A stretch of DNA of 64,000 nucleotides from Nocardia jiangxiensis NBRC 101359 (GTDB lineage: Bacteria; Actinomycetota; Actinomycetes; Mycobacteriales; Mycobacteriaceae). A program made the translations under genes and the position numbers. Below, one piece after another: positions 24,166-32,220 of this stretch. The stretch is taken from positions 372,001 to 436,000 of the forward strand of contig NZ_BAGB01000041.1 in the NCBI RefSeq assembly GCF_000308615.1, read 5' to 3'. Positions within the stretch are counted from its first letter, which is position 1, and every line of letters begins with the position of its first letter. Below the pieces are notes generated by a model. The model worked only from the letters and a program-made list of their open reading frames with translations, searched no databases and was not told the DNA's origin.

Positions 24166-25737
24166 TCACTGCTGCCGCAAGGCCTTCATGACGCCGAAGT
24201 ACAGCGTCATGGTCTTGGCCCACATCGCCTCGGACATCCCGGGCAGGGGCGCGATCGGCAGTGCGCGCTGCACCGCGATGGTCTGGGTGTCGATGTATTT
24301 GCGCAGGCCCTCGGGTCCGTGCCGGCGACCGCCGCCGGAAATGCCCAGTCCGCCCGAGGGCGCGGCGACACTCCCCCACGCGGCGATGAATCCCTCGTTG
24401 ACGTTGACCGATCCGGCCTCGACCCGGGCCGCGATCTGCCGCGCCCGGCCCGTATCACGGCTCCACACACTGGCATTGAGGCCGTAGGCGGAGTCGTTGG
24501 CCTGCTCGACGGCTTCCTCGTCACTGGCGACCCGGTAGACCGAGACCACCGGACCGAAGGTCTCTTCCCGGTACACGGTCATCCCGTCGCGCACGTCGGC
24601 CAGGATCGTCGGCTCGTAGAAATAGGGGCCCAGATCCGGGCGCGCGCGCCCGCCCGCGAGCACCGTCGCGCCCTTGGCCACGGCGTCCTCGACATGCGCT
24701 GTGACGGTGTCGATCTGACGCTGGAAGGTGAGCGATCCGATCTCGTACGAGTAGTCGCGCGCCGAGCCGAGCGCCAGTTCCCGGGTGTGCTGGGCGAATT
24801 CGGTGACGAAGCGCTCATACACGCTGTCGTGCACGTAGATTCGCTCGATCGATTCACACAGCTGCCCGGCCGAGGCGAAGCAGGCCCGCACGGCGATCTT
24901 CGCCGCCGCGGACACGTCGGCGTCCGCCAGCACCAGCATCGGGTTCTTACCGCCCAATTCGAGTGAGCACCCGATCAGCCGCTCGCCGGCCTGCCGCGCG
25001 ATGGTGCGGCCGGTCCGGCTGGATCCGGTGTAGTCGACATAGTCTGCGCGGGCGATGATCTCGCCGCCGATCACCGAGCCGCGGCCCAGCACCGCCTGCC
25101 ACAGGCCCTTGGGCAGGCCCGCGCGTTCGGCGGCGTCGATCGCCCACAGTGCGGTGAGCGCGGTCTGATTGTCCGGGCGCGCGAGGACCGCATTACCGGC
25201 CGCCAGTGCGGGCAACGCATCGGAAACCGCAAGGGCCAGTGGATAATTCCACGGCGAGATCACCGCGACCACGCCCTTGGGTCGATGCCGCACCTCGACC
25301 CGGGTGAGCACCGGCAGCACACCGCGCGGGCTGCGCGGGGCCAGCAGTCGCTGCGCCTGCGCCGCGTAGTAGCGGGCGTTGACCGCGACGTCGCCCACCT
25401 CGTCGAATGCGTGCACGCGCGATTTACCGGTCTCGGTCTGCACGATGTCGAGGATGACGTCCTGTTCGGCGAGCACCAGATCGTGGAATCGCCGCAGCAC
25501 CGCGACCCGCTCCCGCACCGGCACCTTCGCCCATTCGCGCTGGGCGCGGCGGGCGGTGACGAAGGCGTGCTCGATATCGGCGGTGTCGGACTGCGGCAGG
25601 TCGGCGATCTTGGCGCCGGTCGCGGGCGCGAACACCTCGACCGAGGGGGCCGCACCGGCCGTGGCCAGCGCCAGCAGGCGCTGCACCAGCTCGGACGGGA
25701 GCGCATCCGCGGGCGCGGTCTGCGGGGCGGTCGTCAT
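24166..25737 (-). CDS. gabD2: Succinate-semialdehyde dehydrogenase (GabD2-type aldehyde dehydrogenase)
   Basis: 523 residues. ALDH motifs: 'GVVAVISPWNYPLALAVSDALPAL', 'YTGSSRTGRTIA', catalytic Glu in 'LELGGKNPMLV', catalytic Cys in 'FASAGQLCESIERI' and 'EETFGPVVSVYRV'. Sequence style and length agree with actinobacterial GabD2, which oxidises succinate semialdehyde (or related aldehydes) with NADP to succinate. Located in the cytoplasm, but the neighbouring SDR could supply an aldehyde, so other long-chain aldehydes are possible substrates. Divergent from a TetR gene across a 130-bp region with two tandem operator-like palindromes, which probably controls it. Confidence 0.85.
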   Translation of the reverse strand: MTTAPQTAPADALPSELVQRLLALATAGAAPSVEVFAPATGAKIADLPQSDTADIEHAFVTARRAQREWAKVPVRERVAVLRRFHDLVLAEQDVILDIVQTETGKSRVHAFDEVGDVAVNARYYAAQAQRLLAPRSPRGVLPVLTRVEVRHRPKGVVAVISPWNYPLALAVSDALPALAAGNAVLARPDNQTALTALWAIDAAERAGLPKGLWQAVLGRGSVIGGEIIARADYVDYTGSSRTGRTIARQAGERLIGCSLELGGKNPMLVLADADVSAAAKIAVRACFASAGQLCESIERIYVHDSVYERFVTEFAQHTRELALGSARDYSYEIGSLTFQRQIDTVTAHVEDAVAKGATVLAGGRARPDLGPYFYEPTILADVRDGMTVYREETFGPVVSVYRVASDEEAVEQANDSAYGLNASVWSRDTGRARQIAARVEAGSVNVNEGFIAAWGSVAAPSGGLGISGGGRRHGPEGLRKYIDTQTIAVQRALPIAPLPGMSEAMWAKTMTLYFGVMKALRQQ

Positions 25738-25765
25738 CGTCGGCCCTCTCGGTCACCAGGTAGGA

Positions 25766-25814
25766 CTATTAATTGAACACTCATGTTACATGAACACTTG
25801 TGTTAGATTAATAG
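25766..25814. promoter_or_regulatory. Tandem TetR operator region between gabD2 and the regulator gene
   Basis: Two 12-bp dyads, AACAC-TC-ATGTT (25776-25787, one mismatch) and AACAC-TT-GTGTT (25793-25804, perfect arms), stand 17 bp apart in a 15-bp direct repeat. They are enclosed by CTATTAAT (25766-25773) and its exact inverse ATTAATAG (25807-25814). The site lies in an AT-rich gap between divergent genes, 28-101 bp from the two starts, so one bound regulator could cover both promoters. Confidence 0.7.
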
Positions 25815-25867
25815 GAGCGGACCGTATGCTGTCAAGCGAACGCCATCGATCGAGGAGGTTTCACCAG

Positions 25868-26566
25868 ATGTCCAGCGGTGTGGTGGTCCCGCCTCACAAC
25901 GGCGCCAGGCGCGGTCGGCCGCCGCAGACCCCCGAGCAGGCCGACGAGGTGCGCGCCCGGATCGAGCTGGCCACCGCCGCGGTCTTCACCGAGCACGGCT
26001 CGCGCGGACTCAACGTCGCCCGCATCATCGAGCAGGCCGGCATCTCCCGGCCGACGTTCTACCGCTACTTCGGCAATGCCGAGCAGCCGCTGCACTCGCT
26101 GCTGACGCTGTCCAACGAGGGCCTGGTCGGCGGGATCCGGACGGCCCTGGAGCGTTCGTCCGAACCGGTGCAGTTGGGCATCGCGATCATCGACGCCTAT
26201 CTGGAATGGGCGCGCGGGCACGGCCCGATGCTGCGCCCGGTCTTCGCCGAACTGCACGACCCGGCCTCACCGGTTTCGGCCTACCGAGAAGAGGCATTCG
26301 ACGATATCCGCGCCCTGGTCCGCACCAAATTCACCGAACTCGGCCGCCCCCTGCCCAGCCCGCTCGACCTGGACACCGCGCTACAGACCTGCGAATACGT
26401 GGTCTACCGCGTGTCCTCGGCCGCGAACCCGGGCAGTGAACCCGATCCCGCGCAGGTCACCGCCGCTCGGCTGACCATGATCCGCAGTGTGCTGGTCGCC
26501 CTGGGTAGCCGCGCCGATGTCGAACGGGCACTTGCGATTCCAGGAATCTTCGACGAGCCCGTCTGA
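25868..26566 (+). CDS. TetR family transcriptional regulator
   Basis: 232 residues from ATG 25868, chosen for the AGGAGG at 25853-25858. N-terminal helix-turn-helix: 'IELATAAVFTEHGSRGLNVARIIEQAGISRPTFYRYFGNAEQPLHSLL', followed by an all-helical ligand and dimerisation domain. A short basic arm ('NGARRGRPPQTPEQ') precedes the HTH. Likely represses itself and the divergent gabD2-SDR genes through the tandem dyads between them. The ligand may be an aldehyde, fatty acid or CoA ester; the sequence does not show which. Confidence 0.88.
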   Translation: MSSGVVVPPHNGARRGRPPQTPEQADEVRARIELATAAVFTEHGSRGLNVARIIEQAGISRPTFYRYFGNAEQPLHSLLTLSNEGLVGGIRTALERSSEPVQLGIAIIDAYLEWARGHGPMLRPVFAELHDPASPVSAYREEAFDDIRALVRTKFTELGRPLPSPLDLDTALQTCEYVVYRVSSAANPGSEPDPAQVTAARLTMIRSVLVALGSRADVERALAIPGIFDEPV

Positions 26567-26722
26567 GTCAGCGCAGCTCGATCGCGAACAACGAGCCGCA
26601 CACCGCGCGATCCGAGCTCCGCCGACGATCGAACAGCGCAGACGCACACAGGCGAGCAGGCGCTTGAAACTGTGGCGGGCGAGTTGAGACCGAGATGTCG
26701 AAGTGGCGGCCGCGAAGCAGAT

Positions 26723-28642
26723 TCAGCCGCGTAATCCGCTGGCGCGCAATACACGTCGGCCGATTCCGGCGCGGATGGCGTCCTCGGTGCCGATGATGCG
26801 GACGTGGTGGCGGGCGCGGGTGATCGCGGTGTAGAGCAGTTCGCGGGTGAGCAGCGTGGATTCGGGGCCGGGGAGCACGATGGACACCGTGCCGTACTGG
26901 CTGCCCTGGCTGCGATGGATGGTCATCGCGTAAACTGTTGTGACGCCGGGGAATTGGGTCGGGTGCACCAGATAGGGTTCGCTGCCGCGCTGTAGCGCCG
27001 CACGCAGTCCGCCGTCGGGGCCGCGCACGATCACGCCGGTGTCGCCGTTGTAGATGCGGGCCTCGTGATCATTGGCGGTGACCAGTAGCGGCTGGCCCGG
27101 ATACCAGTGTCCGGCACCGGGTTCCGCGCCGATTCCGGACGCGGCGACCCAGCCCGCGGCCATGCGGTCCCAGCGCTCCACGCCGTATCGGCCCTGTCGG
27201 TGCGCGCACAGCAGGCGATGCGATTCCATGGCGGCCAGTGCGGCTGCGGCATCGCCGTTCTCGGCTGCGGCATCGCCGTTCTCGGCTGCGGCGGTGCACT
27301 CGCGGGCGGCCAGGATCACGTCGTCGCGGACGGCGGCGAACTCCTCGGGTTCGCACAGTGAAAGCTCCGTGCCGCCGTCGGCGAGTAGGTCCAGGGCGGT
27401 ATCGGCATCGCCCGCGCGCACCGCGACGGCGAGTTCGGCGATCCGGCCGCCGAACCGACGACCACGAGTAAGGCGAATGATGCCGCCGCGCAGTCGATCC
27501 CGCTCCCGGGGACTCAACGCCTCAGGGCGGTCCGCCGCACCCGACTCTCCGAGGTCGTCCAGCACCTGTTCCAGCACCGGATTCGGCGGGCCCGCAACGG
27601 GTCCGGCCACCAGGTCCGCGAGTACCGCGCCCGCGTCCACCGAGGCCAGCTGATCCGGATCGCCCACCAGCACCAGGCGAGCGTCCCGGCGCACTGCGGG
27701 CAACAGGCGGCTGGTCATGGTCAGTGACACCATCGAGGTTTCGTCGACCACGATGACGTCGTACGGGAGCCGGTTGAATTCGTTGTGCCGGAAGCGGGTC
27801 GCGCCGCCGCGCTGCCAGCCGAGCAGACGGTGCAGGGTCGCGGCGGTGAGCTCGGGCAGATCCAGTTCACTCGCCTGCTCGCGCACCGATTCCTGCAGGC
27901 GCGCAGCCGCTTTCCCGGTCGGCGCGGCCAAGGCGATGCGCAGTTCGGGTGCATCCGGCATCGATCGCTGATGGGCCACCAGCAGGGCCAGGATCCGGGC
28001 GATGGTGTGCGTCTTGCCGGTTCCCGGGCCGCCCGCCACGACGGTCGTCCACTGGGTCGCGGCCAGCGCGGCGGCCACCCGCTGGCGGTCCGGCGGATCC
28101 CCGGGGGCGCTGCTGTCGGGAAACAGGCGGTCCAGCTGCCGTCGGATGGTTTCCGGATCGATCATGGGATGGGTCTCGGCGCGTTCGGTGAGCACCTCGC
28201 GGATGGTCTGTTCCTGCCGGTAGTACCGGTCCAGATACAGCAGCGGGCCCGCACCGGCGGACTCCACCAGGCGCAGCGGACGCAGCGGCCCGGCCGCGCT
28301 GCCTTGGACCAGCGGACTGTTCCGCAGGGCCGCGAGCACCCGCGTCTGCTCGGGCCAGGGCAGTGTCGCCGGATCGATCGGTTCGGCGGCGGAGTCCATG
28401 TCGGTGTCGAAACCCTCACCGTCCACGCCGATTTCGTGCATCCTGGCCAGTTCGAGGCAGACCGAGCCCGATCGCACCGCGCGCACTGCCAGCGCCGTCG
28501 CCAGCAGGACCGACTCGTCGTCCTCGCCGCCGAGCCGCCCGAGCCGAAGCGCCACGTGCACATCCGCGGCCGCGAGGACACCGGCGGCGTTGAAGGTGCG
28601 CAACAATCCGGTGGCCCGCTGCGCGAGCTGGATCGCGGTCAT
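26723..28642 (-). CDS. recD: RecBCD subunit D, 5'-3' helicase
   Basis: 639 residues from ATG 28642, overlapping the recB stop (ATGA). Superfamily 1B helicase: Walker A 'VVAGGPGTGKTHTIARI' (204-211), 'IALAAPTGKAAARLQESV' (Ia), 'DVIVVDETSMVSLTM' (II), 'RLVLVGDPDQLASVDAG' (III), and C-terminal 'VYAMTIHRSQGSQYGTVSIVLP' (V) with 'LLYTAITRARHHVRI' (VI). Slightly longer than E. coli RecD (608). It is the fast motor of the RecBCD helicase-nuclease that resects double-strand ends. A 21-bp tandem duplication codes an extra Ala-rich heptad (about residues 451-464). Last gene of recC-recB-recD. Confidence 0.95.
   Translation of the reverse strand: MTAIQLAQRATGLLRTFNAAGVLAAADVHVALRLGRLGGEDDESVLLATALAVRAVRSGSVCLELARMHEIGVDGEGFDTDMDSAAEPIDPATLPWPEQTRVLAALRNSPLVQGSAAGPLRPLRLVESAGAGPLLYLDRYYRQEQTIREVLTERAETHPMIDPETIRRQLDRLFPDSSAPGDPPDRQRVAAALAATQWTTVVAGGPGTGKTHTIARILALLVAHQRSMPDAPELRIALAAPTGKAAARLQESVREQASELDLPELTAATLHRLLGWQRGGATRFRHNEFNRLPYDVIVVDETSMVSLTMTSRLLPAVRRDARLVLVGDPDQLASVDAGAVLADLVAGPVAGPPNPVLEQVLDDLGESGAADRPEALSPRERDRLRGGIIRLTRGRRFGGRIAELAVAVRAGDADTALDLLADGGTELSLCEPEEFAAVRDDVILAARECTAAAENGDAAAENGDAAAALAAMESHRLLCAHRQGRYGVERWDRMAAGWVAASGIGAEPGAGHWYPGQPLLVTANDHEARIYNGDTGVIVRGPDGGLRAALQRGSEPYLVHPTQFPGVTTVYAMTIHRSQGSQYGTVSIVLPGPESTLLTRELLYTAITRARHHVRIIGTEDAIRAGIGRRVLRASGLRG
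27251..27292. repeat. 21-bp in-frame tandem duplication inside recD
   Basis: The 21-mer beginning ATCGCCGTTCTCGGCTGCGG occurs twice back to back (27251-27271 and 27272-27292) with no mismatch. On the coding strand it encodes two copies of a seven-residue Ala/Glu/Asn/Gly/Asp unit in a loop between helicase motifs. Being a multiple of three it keeps the frame and could vary in copy number between strains. Confidence 0.9.
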
Positions 28643-31600
28643 CGCCACTGTCCTGCCAGCAGATCGGACAGTTCCCCGGCCAGTGCGGGCGGCGGATCCC
28701 AGTCGAAAACCCCACAGCCGGGCGGTGTTTCGGGACCGATCATGCCGCGTACGAACAGATATCGGATACCGCCGAGATGCCGCGCCGGATCGTAATCCGG
28801 CAGACGCCAGCGCAGATAACGGTGCAGGGCAGCCGAATACAGGATCGCCTGCAGCGGATAGTGCGAACGCATCATCTCCGCGATCATCCGCTCGCGGGTG
28901 TAGTGCGCGACGGTCAGATCGCCCGTGCCCAGCCGGTTGGTCTTGTAGTCCACCACCACGAAACGTGGTCCGGGCGTGCGCAGGACGGCGTCGATACTGC
29001 CGGTCAGGAAACCGCGCAACGGGGTGTCCGGGAGCGTGTCGAGCTGGTCGGCGTATCCGGCGAACGGGTCGTCGGCGGGGAGGTGAGCGCGCAGCAGATC
29101 GGCGATTCGGCGCAGCGTCACCCGCTCCGGGCACGGGGTGTCCCCGCCCGCCAACGGCAGTTCGAAATCCAGCTCGCTGAGCCGATCCCGACCGGAGACC
29201 TCGGCCAGGCTGCCGGTTTCCATCGGCGTGTGCAGCACCGCGAGCAGAGCCGTGGCCAGGGCATCCGGATCGATGTCGGCGAGCAGCTCGCCGATGGCGT
29301 CCGCGCAACGGGTGCGGACCTCCGCGGCCAGGTCGGGGGCGTCGGTGTCGACGTATTCGAGCACACCGTGGACCAGCGTGCCGAAATCGGCGCCGTAGGG
29401 CAGATCGTTCATGAGTGACGGTGCGGCGGAGTCGAATTCGTCTTCCTCCGACAGTTCGGCGGAGGGTTCCGACGGCTCGTCCGAGACGCTCGTATCAGCC
29501 TCGGACTCCGCGGCATGCATATCGTGCGCACCTGCGGTGAGCGCGGAATAGGACGTACGCCGCCAGTCCTGGTCGACGACGCGATCGAACCGCGCCGCGA
29601 CCAGCTCCGCGGTGGTCGATTCGTCACGTTCCCAGCGTGGCCGCACCGCTGCGGCGTGCTCGACCGGCCGCACCGCGATGACACCGCCCGGCGCTCCCTG
29701 TGCCCAGTGCGAAAGATGTTCCCCCACAACGTTGTCCGCGGGAACCTCGCCACGGCCCGGAACATCCGCACTGCCCGGCATCCGCCCCAGCATCATCCGG
29801 TGCAGCGGCGCGGCGGCAGTGCCGTAGGTCGGCGCCCACCAGGCCACCACCTGACACTGGGCGCGAGTCAGCGCCACGTACAGCAGGCGCAGTTCCTCGC
29901 CTGCCTCCTCGGTTTCGCTGCGGCGCTTGCGGTCGTTGTAACCCACGGCCTCCTGGCCGCCCACATCGAGCACCCGATTGCCCCGCTCGTCGTGGAACAT
30001 CAGCGTCGCCGGATACGGATTGCGCGCGTTGTCCCAGGCGAACGGCAGATATACCAGCGGAAACTCCAGCCCCTTGCTGGCGTGCACGGTGGCGATCTGC
30101 ACGGCCGCGGCGTCGCGGTCCAGTCGGCGGCTGCGATCGGCGACCGCACCGGAGGCCGGATCGCGCACCCGATCGCCCAGCCAGCGGGTCAATGCGCTCA
30201 GGCCCAGCGATTCGCGCAGCGCCACATGGTCGATCAACTGCGCGATATGACGCAGATCGGTCAGCTCGCGTTCACCACCGGCGACGGCGAGAAGCCGCGG
30301 GGCCAAACGGGTCTCGGCAGCCAAGCGCTCGAAGACGGCCGCGAATCCGGCCCGGCCGAACAGTCGCGCGCACTCCCGCAGTTGCTGACCGACGCGGCCG
30401 ACGAGATCCGCACCGCCCGAATCGATCTCCGCGGCCGAATACCCCAGCAGCGGCGTCCCCGCGGCCAAGCGCACCCGGTCCGCGCGGTGCGGTTGTTCGA
30501 GCGCGCGCAGCAGCCACAGCCATTCGGTGGCGCTGCGGGTGGCGAATACGCTCGCGCCACCGGCCAGCACCGAGGCCACGCCCACCTCGTCCAGCGCGGC
30601 CCGCACGACATCGATCTGTGAGCGGGTCCGTACCAGGACCGCGATATCGCCTGGGCCCAAGGGGCGCTCGCCGATCCGCAGGCCGGAGTCCAGCTGCTGC
30701 ACGATATCGGCGGCCAGATCCTCGGCGACCCGCGAGCGCTGACGGCCGACCGCGGGAAATCCGGACTTGTTCAGCGGTCCCGCGCCGGTGCGCCGAAACC
30801 ACCTCAGCCGCAAGGGAGTCCGGTCGCCGTCGCCGGACAGGCGGGTGTGCGGCCGCACCGCGGCCACCGGATGCACCCCGATCTCCTTGTGCCCCAGCGC
30901 CGCACCGCCCATCAGATGATCCAGCGCGGCCAGCAGACCGGCATCACTGCGTCGGTTGACGCTCAATTCGCGACGCCGATCCGCCACCGCGACCGCGTCC
31001 AGATAGCTGAGCACCTCCGCACCGCGGAACGCGTAGATGGCCTGTTTCGGATCACCGACCAGCACAAGGGTGCCGTGCTCGTGGAAACACCGGCGCAGAA
31101 TCTCCCACTGCAGCGGGTCGGTGTCCTGGAACTCGTCCACCAGCGCGACGCGGAACCGTTCGCGGATGCGGTCACGCGCCCGCGCGCCGTGCACCGGATC
31201 GGCGAGGACGTCGTGCAACAGCACCAGCAGATCGTCGAAGTCGCGAATACCGGAGAGTCGTTTGCGCCGTTCGGTTTCCGCGCGCACCGCTGCACCGAAT
31301 GCGACCCGCTCCGTGGCCGTCGCATCGCCGCATTCCTCCTCGGGTACCAGCCGAGCCTGCCGATCCCGGACCGCAGCGACGGCCAGCGCGTGCGCATCCT
31401 TCAACGAGAAGGGCGGCACCGCCCGCGCATACCGCGCCAGGAACAGATCCTCGGTGACAGTGGCGACCAGATCGTCGACGTTCTCGACCAGCCGCACCTC
31501 CGGATCGTGCTCACCGGCCAACCCCAACTCGTCCAGCATCCGCTGGCAGAAACTGTGCGTGGTCGCGATGGTCCCCGCGTCGAACTCGGACAACGCGGCC

Positions 31601-32220
31601 AGCAACCGGGACCGCCGCAACCGAACCTCGGCCGAATCGGCCTGTGCCAGATGACGAATCAGCTCATCGTCACTGTGCACCGCGGCCTCCGGATCGGCCA
31701 GCGCCGCCGCTGCCGCGACGAACCGGTCCCGCGTGCGCTCCCGCAATTCCTGCGTCGCCGCCCGGCTGAACGTCACCAGCAGCAGTTCGGAGATATCCAC
31801 CCCGCACTCGGCCACGTACCGCACCGCCAGCCCGACGATCGCATACGTCTTACCGGTCCCCGCGCTGGCCTCGAGCACGGTCGTCCCCGTCGGCAACTCC
31901 CCGCACAATTCGAACCCGCGCCCGGAGTTCCCCGTCGATGCCGGTGTCGTGGTGAGCGGACTCCCAGCCGGGGCCGGATCCGTGGCGCGCGACTCGGCGA
32001 CGCTACTCGATGTCGGTTCGGTTTCCGCCGTTGATGATTCGCGTTCGCCGGTCGAAGGCTCGGCGTCAGGCAGTACGAGGTCGGCGGACTCGGCCGCCTC
32101 GGGCATGTCGAACAGGTCGGCGGTGGCCGGGGTGGCCGGGCGGCGGGACGCCGGGGACTTCGATGGGCGGCGCCGGGGACGATGGGCCGGGGCCTCGACG
32201 GGGAAAAGTTCCTCACTCAT
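28639..32220 (-). CDS. recB: RecBCD subunit B, helicase-nuclease
   Basis: 1193 residues from ATG 32220, which overlaps the recC stop. Residues 1-100 are an unusual disordered extension (Pro/Ser/Glu-rich). Walker A 'LEASAGTGKTYAIVG' sits at about 117-130, whereas in E. coli it lies near residue 25. Further motifs: 'FSRAATQELRERTRDR', 'VALVDEFQDTDPLQWEIL' (II), 'LVLVGDPKQAIYAFRGAEV' (III), 'IATVHASKGLEFPLVYLPF' (V), 'LLYVALTRAQCQV' (VI). The C-terminal nuclease domain has 'RFVVVDYKTNRL' (about 1087-1097), the catalytic D-x-K of the PD-(D/E)XK nuclease. Works with RecC and RecD in end resection and foreign-DNA degradation. Confidence 0.95.
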   Translation of the reverse strand: MSEELFPVEAPAHRPRRRPSKSPASRRPATPATADLFDMPEAAESADLVLPDAEPSTGERESSTAETEPTSSSVAESRATDPAPAGSPLTTTPASTGNSGRGFELCGELPTGTTVLEASAGTGKTYAIVGLAVRYVAECGVDISELLLVTFSRAATQELRERTRDRFVAAAAALADPEAAVHSDDELIRHLAQADSAEVRLRRSRLLAALSEFDAGTIATTHSFCQRMLDELGLAGEHDPEVRLVENVDDLVATVTEDLFLARYARAVPPFSLKDAHALAVAAVRDRQARLVPEEECGDATATERVAFGAAVRAETERRKRLSGIRDFDDLLVLLHDVLADPVHGARARDRIRERFRVALVDEFQDTDPLQWEILRRCFHEHGTLVLVGDPKQAIYAFRGAEVLSYLDAVAVADRRRELSVNRRSDAGLLAALDHLMGGAALGHKEIGVHPVAAVRPHTRLSGDGDRTPLRLRWFRRTGAGPLNKSGFPAVGRQRSRVAEDLAADIVQQLDSGLRIGERPLGPGDIAVLVRTRSQIDVVRAALDEVGVASVLAGGASVFATRSATEWLWLLRALEQPHRADRVRLAAGTPLLGYSAAEIDSGGADLVGRVGQQLRECARLFGRAGFAAVFERLAAETRLAPRLLAVAGGERELTDLRHIAQLIDHVALRESLGLSALTRWLGDRVRDPASGAVADRSRRLDRDAAAVQIATVHASKGLEFPLVYLPFAWDNARNPYPATLMFHDERGNRVLDVGGQEAVGYNDRKRRSETEEAGEELRLLYVALTRAQCQVVAWWAPTYGTAAAPLHRMMLGRMPGSADVPGRGEVPADNVVGEHLSHWAQGAPGGVIAVRPVEHAAAVRPRWERDESTTAELVAARFDRVVDQDWRRTSYSALTAGAHDMHAAESEADTSVSDEPSEPSAELSEEDEFDSAAPSLMNDLPYGADFGTLVHGVLEYVDTDAPDLAAEVRTRCADAIGELLADIDPDALATALLAVLHTPMETGSLAEVSGRDRLSELDFELPLAGGDTPCPERVTLRRIADLLRAHLPADDPFAGYADQLDTLPDTPLRGFLTGSIDAVLRTPGPRFVVVDYKTNRLGTGDLTVAHYTRERMIAEMMRSHYPLQAILYSAALHRYLRWRLPDYDPARHLGGIRYLFVRGMIGPETPPGCGVFDWDPPPALAGELSDLLAGQWR

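Noticed and set aside
20297..24487. A 1396-codon open frame on the plus strand, opposite the zinc-ribbon, SPFH and SDR genes
   Set aside because: Arg/His/Gly-rich low-quality composition without any domain, lacks a ribosome site, and three well-supported genes lie on the other strand. It is an antisense shadow typical of GC-rich DNA.
26567..26722. Short frames between the TetR gene and recD
   Set aside because: Only 156 bp between convergent stops, with no ribosome site, dyad or recognisable product.
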